Below, in pieces: positions 1-8,081 of a stretch of 51,207 nucleotides of DNA. Source of the DNA: Humidesulfovibrio mexicanus (GTDB lineage: Bacteria > Desulfobacterota > Desulfovibrionia > Desulfovibrionales > Desulfovibrionaceae). Position 1 is the first letter of the stretch. The number at the start of each line of letters is the position of its first letter. The position numbers and the translations under genes were made by a program. The stretch is from assembly GCF_900188225.1 (NCBI RefSeq), contig NZ_FZOC01000006.1, positions 1-51,207 of the forward strand, read 5' to 3'. A model generated the notes under the pieces. It was not told where the DNA came from. It made no database searches and was given only the letters and a program-made list of their open reading frames with translations.

Positions 1-2
1 TT

Positions 3-617
3 GTACAGACGATGCGGTACGATGCTTTCGGCAACCCCCTTCGGGGGCTTCAGGGGCCTGTGCGGTTCCCTCTTGGCTTTGCGGGCGGGCTGTTTGATGC
101 GGATACGGGCCTGACGCGCTTTGTCTGGCGGGACTATGACGCGGACACGGGCCGCTTCACCGCCCTGGACCCACTGGGCGCAAAGGGCGGCGACAGGGAC
201 TGGTACGGGTACTGCGTCGACGACCCTGTGAACCGGGTGGATGTATGGGGGCTGGAAGAGTCTCCCTTCGATTTTGGAGGGGAAGGGCGTACGCCCCTTG
301 ATGGTCCGAAGTACGGAAATTATTGCGGGAAGAATTGGACAGGCGGATGGAATCCCGAACAGCACGGGGGTACGCCGGGGCCATTCGCATCCGTGGACAG
401 CGCAGACGAAAAATGTCGCTTCCATGACTTCTGTTACACCGATTGCGCAAGCCAGGGGAATCCTGGTTCGTGCATAAGCACATGCGACGCTAAACTCGTA
501 CGAGATCTTAAAACGCTGCCCGAGAATTCCTCTCTGTTGGAACGGCAACCGCCCCCAGGTAAGGAAGACCAGGCTGAAGCAATACGGGACGCAGCAATAT
601 GGTGGTTCAAACAGTAA
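3..617 (+). CDS. Rhs-family toxin, C-terminal part, with phospholipase A2-like tip (partial at left edge)
   Basis: The frame is open through the left edge, so only the tail of an Rhs polymorphic toxin is present. Counting from the first in-frame Met (position 12), residues 1-80 are the end of the Rhs core (RYDAFGN, YDADTGRF, ALDPLGAKGG, NRVDVWG), after which toxin domains are normally exchanged. Residues about 98-170 resemble secreted phospholipase A2: YGNYCG (101-106) fits the calcium loop, and DEKCRFHDFCY (132-142) carries the His138-Asp139 catalytic pair. Six cysteines (105, 135, 141, 145, 154, 158) could form disulfides. The inferred role is a contact- or type VI-delivered toxin that cleaves membrane phospholipids of competitors. 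The Rhs assignment is secure; the enzyme call rests on short motifs. Confidence 0.85.
   Translation, partial: VQTMRYDAFGNPLRGLQGPVRFPLGFAGGLFDADTGLTRFVWRDYDADTGRFTALDPLGAKGGDRDWYGYCVDDPVNRVDVWGLEESPFDFGGEGRTPLDGPKYGNYCGKNWTGGWNPEQHGGTPGPFASVDSADEKCRFHDFCYTDCASQGNPGSCISTCDAKLVRDLKTLPENSSLLERQPPPGKEDQAEAIRDAAIWWFKQ
155..262 (+). repeat. Rhs junction repeat, copy 1 (108 bp)
   Basis: This segment encodes the last conserved Rhs stretch (FTALDPLGAKGG to VWGLEES). It recurs at 969-1076 with about five substitutions by eye, and its positions 167-195 recur exactly at 1717-1745. Such repeats at Rhs tips are the substrate for recombination that swaps toxin tips. Confidence 0.9.
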
Positions 618-916
618 ATGTCGTCTATGGACTTCGCAACAGGCTGAGTCTTCTTTTTGCTGGCTCAGCATTCTTGGCTGCTCTCATTCCAATGCATATG
701 CCTTACCAAGTGTTTGGCCTGGGCATGACCGGAACAACAGGAGCTGTTGTGGCAAGGATTCCCTGGGCAGTATGCGTGCTCGCTGCACTTTTGCTGCATA
801 AAGGGGGAACAATACGACCCTGGTGGGTCATGCTGTCCGCTCCTTTAGCCTTCCCGAATGTCCTCGCGTTGGCCATCGCCTCTGTCGCGTGGTCCATAGG
901 CGGCTTCGCGCCGTAG
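599..916 (+). CDS. Candidate immunity protein for the Rhs-PLA2 toxin (small membrane protein)
   Basis: A 105-residue protein starting inside the last 19 bases of the toxin gene, which suggests translational coupling. It is very hydrophobic, with likely membrane segments near residues 16-34, 48-66 and 75-103, and has no signal peptidase site I recognise. I know no family for it. Its position directly after an Rhs toxin tip is the standard place for the cognate immunity gene, and a membrane location would suit protection against a phospholipase. Function is inferred from position only. A hairpin followed by T residues (928-964) ends the unit. Confidence 0.7.
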   Translation: MVVQTVNVVYGLRNRLSLLFAGSAFLAALIPMHMPYQVFGLGMTGTTGAVVARIPWAVCVLAALLLHKGGTIRPWWVMLSAPLAFPNVLALAIASVAWSIGGFAP

Positions 917-927
917 CATACGCGCCA

Positions 928-964
928 GCCCCGGCCCGGCCTTCGCGTCAGGCCGGGGCCTTTT
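928..964 (+). terminator. Rho-independent terminator after the toxin/immunity pair
   Basis: The stem CCCCGGCC (929-936) pairs with GGCCGGGG (951-958) and is followed by CC and TTTT. It separates the expressed toxin/immunity pair from the orphan Rhs tip that follows. Confidence 0.7.
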
Positions 965-968
965 CATG

Positions 969-1076
969 CTTCACAGCCCTGGACCCGCTGGGCGCAAAGG
1001 GCGGCGACAGGGACTGGTACGGGTACTGCGTCGACGACCCGGTGAACCGGGTGGATGCGTGGGGGCTGGAAGAGTC
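969..1076 (+). repeat. Rhs junction repeat, copy 2 (108 bp)
   Basis: Near-identical copy of 155-262. It begins right after the terminator with no start codon or ribosome-binding site of its own, the signature of a displaced Rhs tip acquired by recombination. Confidence 0.9.
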
Positions 1077-1461
1077 GTGGTGGGACAGTATCGAAACAAT
1101 CGAGGCCGGCCTGGGCCAGCTCTGGGACAAGGCCCCTGGCGGCATAGGCGAGGCCGTGTCCGAAGGAGCCAAGGGCGCGGGAAAGGCGCTGGGCAAGACG
1201 GCGGAAGCGTACGCCACGAATGAGGATTTGCTGGAATACACCGGCATTGCCCTCGGTGCTGGCGCGCTGCCCATTGCCGCTGCAATAGGGATAGAGGCGG
1301 CTCCGATTGTCGCTACGACAGTGGCGAAAAATCCGGAGAAGGTCGAGAAGACTTTGGATTTCCTGTCCGGCGCTTTTAATCCGGGGCCGCCGCCAATGAC
1401 AGAGGCAGGAGGTGCGGGCGGCTTAGGAAGCTGGTTATACAACGAGTGGAGCACAAAATGA
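970..1461 (+). CDS. Orphan Rhs C-terminal tip (silent toxin cassette)
   Basis: Rhs homology begins abruptly at 970 (FTALDPLGAKGG to AWGLEES). The frame stays open upstream to an ATG at 823, but that part lies in another frame of the preceding immunity gene and shows no Rhs similarity, so no true start is assigned. After the conserved 36 residues comes a different tip of about 127 residues. It has an amphipathic Ala/Gly/Lys-rich region and one hydrophobic stretch (TGIALGAGALPIAAAIGI) that might insert into a membrane. I do not recognise the toxin family. Tips of this kind are usually silent until recombination at the 108-bp repeat fuses them to the complete rhs gene. The stop overlaps the next start as ATGA. 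Confidence 0.7.
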   Translation, partial: FTALDPLGAKGGDRDWYGYCVDDPVNRVDAWGLEESWWDSIETIEAGLGQLWDKAPGGIGEAVSEGAKGAGKALGKTAEAYATNEDLLEYTGIALGAGALPIAAAIGIEAAPIVATTVAKNPEKVEKTLDFLSGAFNPGPPPMTEAGGAGGLGSWLYNEWSTK

Positions 1462-1664
1462 GAGTTACGTTGGGGGAGATTTACTGGGGCCAAGCCATCA
1501 TTTTTGTTGGAGCATTTGAAATTGGTGCAGGCAAGGCGCATTGGCGCGGTTATCCAATACCCTTGTGGACGGCATACATGCTCCTTGCCGTCGGCATCAC
1601 CATCCCCTTGCTTGCATGGTACTTGAGAAGGCCTTCCACACTATCCAAAGCCGATAACAACTAA
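1458..1664 (+). CDS. Candidate immunity protein of the orphan Rhs tip
   Basis: A 68-residue protein whose ATG overlaps the stop of the orphan tip (ATGA at 1458-1461). An in-frame ATG at 1446 also exists, but the overlap favours 1458. Two membrane segments are visible (about residues 11-27 and 37-57), followed by a basic, polar tail. No family is recognised. A tiny membrane protein coupled to an Rhs tip fits a cognate immunity protein, and a hydrophobic tip with a membrane immunity partner would fit a membrane-acting toxin. This is inference from position. Confidence 0.6.
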   Translation: MRVTLGEIYWGQAIIFVGAFEIGAGKAHWRGYPIPLWTAYMLLAVGITIPLLAWYLRRPSTLSKADNN

Positions 1665-1669
1665 AGCGG

Positions 1670-1700
1670 CAGGGCGACCGTCACGCAGATGGTCGCCCTG
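1670..1700 (+). terminator. Hairpin after the orphan toxin/immunity module
   Basis: A perfect 10-bp stem, CAGGGCGACC (1670-1679) with GGTCGCCCTG (1691-1700), is followed by CTCTTCGCTT. The T tract is weak, so termination is plausible but not certain. Confidence 0.5.
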
Positions 1701-1716
1701 CTCTTCGCTTGCGGAC

Positions 1717-1745
1717 GGACCCACTGGGCGCAAAGGGCGGCGACA
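1717..1745 (+). repeat. Relic of a third Rhs junction repeat
   Basis: 29 bases identical to 167-195 of copy 1. Beyond 1745 the match breaks into scattered pieces (a GACTGGTACGG block near 1763, a GCGTCGA block near 1780). It encodes no continuous Rhs frame and looks like the debris of another lost tip. Confidence 0.8.
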
Positions 1746-1823
1746 TCCACCCCCGAAGGGACGACTGGTACGGCGACCCGCGTCGATCATCAAGGAATAC
1801 CGGGCAGGAAAAACGCGCCGGGA

Positions 1824-2900
1824 TCAGCGGGCGCGCAGCTCGGCCAGGAACAGGTCGAGTTCCTTCATGAACTCCGGCAGCAGGTTCTCCTCGCCGCGAA
1901 TCTTGCGCACGACCTCGCCCTTGCGAAACACGATGCCTGACCCGCGCCCGCCCGCAATGCCGATGTCGGCCTCGCGCGCCTCGCCGGGGCCGTTCACCAC
2001 GCAGCCCATCACCGCCACCTTGAACACCTCGGGCACGTCGCGCAGGCGCTTCTGCACCTCTTCGGCAAGGGCGATAAGCCCTATCTCCGTGCGGCCGCAG
2101 GTGGGGCAGCTGATGACCTCCGGCCCGCGCTGGCGCAGCCCCAGGGAGCGCAAAATCTCGTAGGCCACGCCGATCTCGGCCACGGGGTCGTGGGTAAGCG
2201 ACACGCGCAAGGTGTCGCCGATGCCCTGGAACAGCAACACGCCCAGGCCCACGGCGCTCTTGACCGCGCCGGGCAGCAGCGTGCCCGCCTCGGTGACGCC
2301 GATGTGCAGGGGGTAGTCCACACGGTCGGACAACAGCCGGTAGGCCTCGATGGTGTGCAGCACGCTGGAGGACTTGAGGGAGATCTTGATGTCGTAAAAG
2401 CCGCGGCGCTCCAGCATCCCCACATGCCCCAACGCGCTTTCCACCATGGCCTGGGGCGTTGGCCCGCCATAGCGCGCCAGCAGATCCTTTTCCACGGAGC
2501 CGCTGTTGACGCCGATGCGGATGGGCGCGGCGCGCTCGGCCGCGGCGCGCACCACTGTGTCCACCTTGGCCTCGCCGCCGATGTTGCCAGGATTGATGCG
2601 CAGGCCGTCGATGCCCGCCTCAAGAGCCATGAGGGCCAGGCGATGGTCGAAGTGGATATCCGCGATGAGCGGCACCGGGGACGCCTCGCGGATGGCGGCC
2701 AGGGAGGCGGCGGCCTGCTCGTCGGGCACGGCCAGGCGCACGATCTCGCACCCGGCGCGGGCCAGTTCGGCCACCTGGGCCGAGGCCGCGGCCACGTCGC
2801 GCGTGTCCACATTGGTCATGCTCTGCACGCGCACGGGGTTGTCCCCGCCCACGCCCACCGTTCCCACCTTGATCGCGCGTGTGTTCTTGCGTTTCAGCAT
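1824..2900 (-). CDS. ispG: 4-hydroxy-3-methylbut-2-enyl diphosphate synthase (flavodoxin)
   Basis: IspG (GcpE) converts methylerythritol 2,4-cyclodiphosphate to hydroxymethylbutenyl diphosphate, the penultimate step of the MEP isoprenoid pathway, in the cytosol. The protein has 358 residues from the chosen ATG at 2900; a 14-residue longer start at 2942 is possible, but MLKRKNTRAIKVG is where the family begins. The [4Fe-4S] ligands are C265 and C268 (SCPTCGR) and C300 (GCVVNGPGE), with E307. The spacing matches E. coli IspG with a constant offset of five. The TIM-barrel motifs IADIHFDHRLAL and RINPGNIG are intact. It is transcribed divergently from the DUF389 gene. Confidence 0.97.
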   Translation of the reverse strand: MLKRKNTRAIKVGTVGVGGDNPVRVQSMTNVDTRDVAAASAQVAELARAGCEIVRLAVPDEQAAASLAAIREASPVPLIADIHFDHRLALMALEAGIDGLRINPGNIGGEAKVDTVVRAAAERAAPIRIGVNSGSVEKDLLARYGGPTPQAMVESALGHVGMLERRGFYDIKISLKSSSVLHTIEAYRLLSDRVDYPLHIGVTEAGTLLPGAVKSAVGLGVLLFQGIGDTLRVSLTHDPVAEIGVAYEILRSLGLRQRGPEVISCPTCGRTEIGLIALAEEVQKRLRDVPEVFKVAVMGCVVNGPGEAREADIGIAGGRGSGIVFRKGEVVRKIRGEENLLPEFMKELDLFLAELRAR

Positions 2901-3044
2901 GGGGCGGTCGTACCCCTTTTCGCGGCCACAGCCAAGGGGCATGGACCCAAAACGCGGCGCGCACCGCTTGACGCATGGCCTGGGGCCAGCTTACGTAGGC
3001 AGGGTCGCAATCCAGGCGGGCACTCGGCCCAGGGGAGGAACGTC

Positions 3045-4556
3045 ATGGCCAACGGCGCGGGCGCAGCGGGAGGCCGCAGCGCATTTTCCAGGCTGGGACT
3101 TCTGGCGCGCTTCAGCCTGCTTCTGGACAAGGCCGACGACCGGCAGATCGACGAGGGTCTGCGCGCCGGGGCGCAGCTCAAAGGGGCCACGCCGTGGATC
3201 CTCATGCTGGCCATCTTCGTGGCGTCCATAGGGCTGAACACCAATTCCACGGCGGTCATCATCGGGGCCATGCTCATCTCGCCGCTCATGGGGCCCATCA
3301 TGGGCATCGGCTACGGGGTGGGCATCTACGACTTCGAGCTGGTGCGGCGCTCCTTCGCGGGGCTTGGCGTGGCAACGGGCATCAGCCTGGCCACCTCGGC
3401 CCTGTACTTCTCGCTCTCGCCCCTCACCGGCGAGCAAAGCGAGCTTCTGGCCCGCACCTCGCCCAGCATCTGGGACGTGCAGATCGCGCTTTTCGGCGGC
3501 CTGGCGGGCATCATCGGCTCCACCCGCAAGGAAAAGAGCAACGTCATCCCCGGCGTGGCCATCGCCACCGCCCTCATGCCGCCCCTGTGCACGGCGGGCT
3601 TCGGCCTGGCCAAGGGCAACTGGGCCTTCTTTTTCGGGGCCTTCTATCTCTTCGCCATCAACAGCGTGTTCATCGCCCTGGCCACCACGGCCATGACCCG
3701 CGCCCTGAACCTGCCCCGGCACACCTATGTGGACAAGGCCGTGCAGGCGCGCGTGCGGCGGCTGCTGGTGGCGGTGGCGCTCCTCACGGCGCTGCCCAGC
3801 GTGTACCTGGCCTGGCGCATGGTGGGCGAAGAGCTGTTCAGCGCCAAAGCGCGGGCCTTCATCGCCCGCGAATTCGCCTTCCCCGGCACGCATCTGCTGG
3901 AGACCAGCGTTTCGCCCAAGACCCGCGAGCTCACCGTGACCCTGGTGGGTGAACCCGTGGCGCAAACCACCCTGCAGGACGTGCGCGCGCGCCTGAGCGA
4001 GGCCGGGCTTGCCGGGGCCGCCCTGCGGGTGTTCCAGACCCGCGAGCCCGTGGACGTGCTGGCTTCCCAGGGGGATGACGCAGACAAGGCGACACTCTTG
4101 GCCCGCAAGCTCCTGGCCGAGCGCGAGGCCGCGATCACCAGGCTCAAGGGCGAACTCGCCGCGCGCGACGCCCCGTGGCTGGACCACGCGCAGGACATGG
4201 CCAGCGAGCTTGCCGCACAGTGGCCGGGCATCAAGGACGTGGTCATCGGCGCGGGAACAACGACGGAGACCGTGGGCGCCCTCGGCGAGGCGGCTGCAAC
4301 GGCGGCGCACGGGAAGACGAAGCGACCGGCCACGCCTGGCGAGGCTGTCCTCTCTGCCCCGCCAGAGGAACAGAACGCAGCAGCAGAGCAGCCCCCCGGA
4401 CCGGACACGGCCTTTTTGAGCGCCACCATGACACGCAGGCCTTCCACGGCCGAGCGCAAGCGCATGGAGGCCTGGTTCCAGGCGCGCACCAAGGCCCCGG
4501 CCGTGCGGGTGCAGATCGGCGTCGCCCCTCCGCCGCGCAAGGCCAAGCGGGGCTGA
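3045..4556 (+). CDS. DUF389 family membrane protein
   Basis: 503 residues from an ATG behind a strong ribosome-binding site (AGGGGAGGAA, 3031-3040). The frame is open far upstream, but that part is antisense to ispG. Residues about 48-255 form the DUF389 membrane core with repeated hydrophobic helices and the conserved TAVIIGAMLISPLMGPI and GVAIATALMPPLCTAGF stretches. Residues 260-503 are soluble, with an alternating hydrophobic/charged region and a proline- and alanine-rich tail. DUF389 proteins occur in many bacteria and their transport or signalling role is not settled. The gene appears to stand alone. Confidence 0.88.
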   Translation: MANGAGAAGGRSAFSRLGLLARFSLLLDKADDRQIDEGLRAGAQLKGATPWILMLAIFVASIGLNTNSTAVIIGAMLISPLMGPIMGIGYGVGIYDFELVRRSFAGLGVATGISLATSALYFSLSPLTGEQSELLARTSPSIWDVQIALFGGLAGIIGSTRKEKSNVIPGVAIATALMPPLCTAGFGLAKGNWAFFFGAFYLFAINSVFIALATTAMTRALNLPRHTYVDKAVQARVRRLLVAVALLTALPSVYLAWRMVGEELFSAKARAFIAREFAFPGTHLLETSVSPKTRELTVTLVGEPVAQTTLQDVRARLSEAGLAGAALRVFQTREPVDVLASQGDDADKATLLARKLLAEREAAITRLKGELAARDAPWLDHAQDMASELAAQWPGIKDVVIGAGTTTETVGALGEAAATAAHGKTKRPATPGEAVLSAPPEEQNAAAEQPPGPDTAFLSATMTRRPSTAERKRMEAWFQARTKAPAVRVQIGVAPPPRKAKRG

Positions 4557-4660
4557 GAAGCATCCCGCCCGGTCCGACGCTCCACGCGGCGGCACGGCCG
4601 AACGCTTCGTCCAGACGGCGCTTCGGGAGCGGGTCTGCGCCGCCAACTGCGCCAGCCCAA

Positions 4661-4692
4661 AGAAAAGAGCCAGCGGGTTGCCCCGCCGGCTC
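4661..4692 (-). terminator. Rho-independent terminator of the rRNA methyltransferase gene
   Basis: On the minus strand, GAGCCGGCGGGG and CCCGCTGGCTC form a hairpin followed by TTTTCTTT. It lies about 100 bases past the stop at 4791. Confidence 0.7.
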
Positions 4693-4790
4693 CAGAATTA
4701 CATTTACTCGCGCATGCGCGCAGCGTTACGGAATCAAACGCCCACCAGCCGGATTGGACTGGTTGTGGACAGCGCCTTGCAACGCCGCGG

Positions 4791-5996
4791 CTAGCCCTTG
4801 ACCTGCCCCAGCCGCGCCAGGCAGATGGCCGCGGCCTGGGCCACGTTCAGGGAATCGAACTCCCGCCGGAAGGGAATGGACAGGCGCTGCTGGCAATGCC
4901 CGGACACCCCGTGCCGCACGCCCTTTTCCTCCCCGCCCATGACCAGCACCGCGGGCAGCCGGATCTCGGCCGCGAACAGGTCCTCGCCTTCGGAATCCGC
5001 ACAGAGGATGGACAGCCCAGCGTCGGCGCAGGCGTCCAGCGCCTGGCTCATGTTGGTGACGCGGGCCACGGGCAGATGGTGCAGGGCGCCGGCGCTTGCG
5101 CGCATGGCCCCGGAGCCGACATAGGCCCCGCCGTGGCGCGGCACGATGAGCCCGGCCGCGCCCAGGGCCCAGGCCGTGCGGGCGATGGCCCCCATGTTGC
5201 CGGGATCCTGCACCTGGTCCAAGGCCAGCAGCACGGGCAGAGGCGCATCGGCCACGGCGGCGATGAGCGCGTCCAGGTCGGCGTACTCCACGGCGGCGGT
5301 GACGGCCACCACGCCCTGATGCGTGCCGGAATGCAGGCGGCGCAGGAACACGTCATCCACGAAATGGACCTTGACGCGGTTCTCGTCGGCCAAGGCGACG
5401 ATTTCCTGCACCCTGGCCTCGCGCAGGCCCTTGCGCACGTACACGGCGTCGATACGGCGCGGGGCGGAAAGCAGCAATTCGCGCACGGGATTGCGCCCGG
5501 CGGTGACGCTCTTGCCCTCCTCCAGCGCCTCCGGCCCGGAAGACTCGGCCGCCGGGCGCGCCGGGGCCTTGGCCTGCGCGGCGGGGGCGCGACCCTCGCG
5601 CCGGGGCGGACGCGCATCGCGGGCGTTTTTGGCGGGCCTGGCCGGGCTGGGGAAGGCCGCTGGCGCCTCGCCAGAAAGATCCACGTCAAGATCGAAGTCG
5701 AAATCGTCGACCGGGGCAGGGCGCGGGGCCTTGGACGGGGCCTTGCGCTCGGCCCTGGGCTTGCCGTAGCCGCCGGAAATGCGCGGATCGTCCTCGCGCC
5801 GGGCGTGACCGCCCTGGGGCGAGCCTCCCGGCTTGCGGACGCTTTTGCCCGCTCCGGAGCGGCGCTCCTGGCCGCCCTTGCCCGCGGGCTTGCCGCCATT
5901 TTTCCCGCCCGGACGGCTGGTGGACCAGCCGGAACCGCCCGTGTTGCCGGATGTGCGCGAGCCCTTGGGACGCGGGGACTTCTTGGAATCTGCCAT
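4791..5996 (-). CDS. rlmB: 23S rRNA 2'-O-methyltransferase, TrmH/SpoU family (RlmB type), with long basic N-terminal extension
   Basis: 401 residues from the ATG at 5996, which has a good ribosome-binding site (GGGAGGAACCC); the frame open upstream is antisense to the next gene. Residues about 165-401 are the methyltransferase: the substrate-binding part starts at VTAGRNPVRELL, and the knotted SAM-binding fold shows DQVQDPGNMGAIARTA, LVMGGEEKGVR and IPFRREFDSLNVAQAAAI. The family methylates the ribose of a 23S rRNA guanosine (G2251 in E. coli). RlmB itself is about 240 residues; here about 160 extra N-terminal residues are rich in Lys, Arg, Gly, Ser and Pro, with an acidic DDFDFDLDVDL patch. 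This tail is probably disordered and may bind RNA. The exact rRNA target is inferred. Confidence 0.88.
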   Translation of the reverse strand: MADSKKSPRPKGSRTSGNTGGSGWSTSRPGGKNGGKPAGKGGQERRSGAGKSVRKPGGSPQGGHARREDDPRISGGYGKPRAERKAPSKAPRPAPVDDFDFDLDVDLSGEAPAAFPSPARPAKNARDARPPRREGRAPAAQAKAPARPAAESSGPEALEEGKSVTAGRNPVRELLLSAPRRIDAVYVRKGLREARVQEIVALADENRVKVHFVDDVFLRRLHSGTHQGVVAVTAAVEYADLDALIAAVADAPLPVLLALDQVQDPGNMGAIARTAWALGAAGLIVPRHGGAYVGSGAMRASAGALHHLPVARVTNMSQALDACADAGLSILCADSEGEDLFAAEIRLPAVLVMGGEEKGVRHGVSGHCQQRLSIPFRREFDSLNVAQAAAICLARLGQVKG

Positions 5997-6033
5997 GGGT
6001 TCCTCCCGGAAACTGCAAGCCTGCCGACACGGC

Positions 6034-6062
6034 TTGCCAGTGGAAACGTTCAGGTGTAGGGT
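6034..6062 (+). promoter_or_regulatory. Possible sigma70 promoter of the lytic transglycosylase gene
   Basis: TTGCCA (6034-6039), a 17-base spacer and TAGGGT (6057-6062), about 115 bases before the chosen start. The -10 match is poor. Confidence 0.3.
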
Positions 6063-6176
6063 GCGGTGTCTTTTTACGTATCCAACTATCGGCGCACGGG
6101 GCTTGGCCGCATTACGGGCGTCCGTCAGTCCCAGGAGTCTCTTCTCCACCCGCGCCGCCGACCGGAGGAACGAATT

Positions 6177-7910
6177 TTGTTGAAGAAATTGAAACGAATC
6201 TCCCTGACCAGCATGGCCGGACTCTGTCTGCTCGGCTCCCTGTGGTCGTGCTCCGCCATGAATATCGACAACGCCGGTCCTGTCAAGGCCCAGCAGCCCG
6301 GACCGCAGGCTGAAACGCGCGGCCTTCCGGCCGGACTCCTGGCGGCGCAGACCCGGGGCATCGCCGGTCCCCACGCCCCGGTGCTCGACGACGACATGGA
6401 CCTGGAGCCCGATCTCTCCGAAGGCCCCCTGACCCCCGGCCAGACCGGAACCCTGCTCGAACCCGAAGTCACCGCGCCCGTTCCCCCCGCCCCGCAGCTC
6501 ACCGAGGAGCAGCGCCGCATCCTGGCCCAGCAGTCCGGGCTGGAGTTCGACCTGGACCTCTTCGATTCCCAGGAGGTCGAACGCTACTTCGCCTACTTCA
6601 CCGGTCCGGCCCGCGAAACCTTCGCCCGCTGGCTCAAACGCGCCGAAACGCACCTGCCCCACGTGCGCCAGACCCTGCTCAACCACGGCCTGCCCCAGGA
6701 TCTGGCCATGCTGCCCTTCGCCGAGTCCGGCTACAACTGCAACGCCTATTCCTGGGCCGGGGCGGGCGGCATGTGGCAGTTCATGCCCGCCACCGGCCGC
6801 AAGTTCGGCCTCACCGTGGACTGGTGGATCGACGAGCGCCGCGACCCCCGGCTTTCCACCGAAGCCGCCGCGCGCTACCTGGCCTTCCTGAACGACATGT
6901 TCGGCGACTGGCATCTTGCCCTGGCGGCCTACAACGCGGGCGAGGGCAAGATCTCCCGCGCCCTTGAGGTGACCAACGCCGAGGACTTCCTGGATCTGGT
7001 GAGCCAGAACGACCGCCTGAACCGCAAGATGCGCCTGAAGCCCGAGACCCAGCACTACGTGCCCAAGTTCATCGCCATCACCAAGATTTTCCAGAACCTT
7101 GAGGCCCTCGGCTTCGAACCCGTGCGCTGGGACGCGGCTCCCAGCCTGGAGACCGTGCTGGTGCCCGGCGGCACCGACCTGCTGGCCCTGGCCAAGTCCG
7201 GCGGCATGAACTGGGAGGAGTTCCACCAGCTGAACCCGGCCTTCCGCCGCCAGGTAAGCCCCCCGGACCGCAAGGTCGCGGTGAGCATACCCAGAGCCAA
7301 AGCCCAGCCGATGCTGGCCTATCTGCAGAATCCCAACGTCCTGCCCCACGCGGGCTTCATCGCCCACACCGTGCGCAAGGGGGACACCCTGCGCTCGCTT
7401 TCCAAGCGCTACGGCGTCCCGCAGGAAGTCATCCGCCAGATCAATGACGTGAATTCCGGCACGCTGCAGGCGGGCGAGTGCGTCATGCTGCCCCAAAGCG
7501 GCACAGGCGAGAAGGTGCCGGAAAAGGCCTTGGCCAGCAAAACGAGAAAAATCGCCTCGGACCGCGCCAACTACGTGGTGCGCAAGGCGGACACTGCCTG
7601 GACCATCAGCAAGCGCTTCAAGATCAGCGTCAAGACCCTGGTGGCCGCCAACGGACTATCCAGCAGCAAGGCCATCAAACCCGGAATGCGCCTGAGCATC
7701 CCCGACGCCTCGGAGCAGTCCGCCCAAAAGACCCGCGTGCAGGCCGCCAAGGCCAGGGAGCAGGTCACCCGCTACACCGTGCGCCAGGGCGACACCATCT
7801 ACAGCCTGTCCCGGCGCTTCGGCGTCACCGCCGACGCCCTCAAGGCCTGGAACAAGATCAAGGGCACCGACCTGCGCGCTGGCGAAAGCCTCAAGGTCTA
7901 CGCCCAGTAG
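6177..7910 (+). CDS. mltD: Membrane-bound lytic murein transglycosylase with three LysM domains (MltD-like lipoprotein)
   Basis: Cleaves peptidoglycan glycan strands in the periplasm. I chose TTG at 6177 because CCGGAGGAA (6162-6170) lies at the right distance and the protein then opens with a lipoprotein signal (basic LLKKLKRISL, hydrophobic stretch, SLWSC lipobox); the ATG at 6066 would spoil it. Residues about 165-310 are the SLT domain with catalytic Glu183 in PFAESGYN, followed by GGMWQFMPATGR and LAAYNAGEG. LysM repeats near 395 (HTVRKGDTLRSL), 464 (YVVRKADTAWTI) and 531 (YTVRQGDTIYSL) bind peptidoglycan. At 577 residues it is longer than E. coli MltD because of the third LysM and an acidic/proline linker (about 35-115). 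It is divergent from rlmB and followed by a strong terminator. Confidence 0.93.
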   Translation: MLKKLKRISLTSMAGLCLLGSLWSCSAMNIDNAGPVKAQQPGPQAETRGLPAGLLAAQTRGIAGPHAPVLDDDMDLEPDLSEGPLTPGQTGTLLEPEVTAPVPPAPQLTEEQRRILAQQSGLEFDLDLFDSQEVERYFAYFTGPARETFARWLKRAETHLPHVRQTLLNHGLPQDLAMLPFAESGYNCNAYSWAGAGGMWQFMPATGRKFGLTVDWWIDERRDPRLSTEAAARYLAFLNDMFGDWHLALAAYNAGEGKISRALEVTNAEDFLDLVSQNDRLNRKMRLKPETQHYVPKFIAITKIFQNLEALGFEPVRWDAAPSLETVLVPGGTDLLALAKSGGMNWEEFHQLNPAFRRQVSPPDRKVAVSIPRAKAQPMLAYLQNPNVLPHAGFIAHTVRKGDTLRSLSKRYGVPQEVIRQINDVNSGTLQAGECVMLPQSGTGEKVPEKALASKTRKIASDRANYVVRKADTAWTISKRFKISVKTLVAANGLSSSKAIKPGMRLSIPDASEQSAQKTRVQAAKAREQVTRYTVRQGDTIYSLSRRFGVTADALKAWNKIKGTDLRAGESLKVYAQ

Positions 7911-7930
7911 CCGCGCCCCATCCGCCTCGA

Positions 7931-7966
7931 AAAGCCCCCTGGAGCGTCTCCGGGGGGCTTTTTTTT
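7931..7966 (+). terminator. Strong Rho-independent terminator after mltD
   Basis: AAAGCCCCC and GGGGGCTTT arms extended by GGAG/CTCC, then a run of T to 7966. It starts about 20 bases after the stop. Confidence 0.93.
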
Positions 7967-8081
7967 CGCGTTCGCCCACGGAAGCGGAAAACCGCGCGGG
8001 CGCGCTTGCCGCCGCAGCCGAAGGCAAGCCGTGCGCGCGCCGCCCATGCCCGCAAAGGACGAAGGCACGCTTCCGGAGGGA

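Noticed and set aside
5997-7496. A 500-residue N-terminal extension of the rRNA methyltransferase frame
   Set aside because: It is antisense to mltD, has no family similarity, and a strong ribosome-binding site stands before the ATG at 5996.
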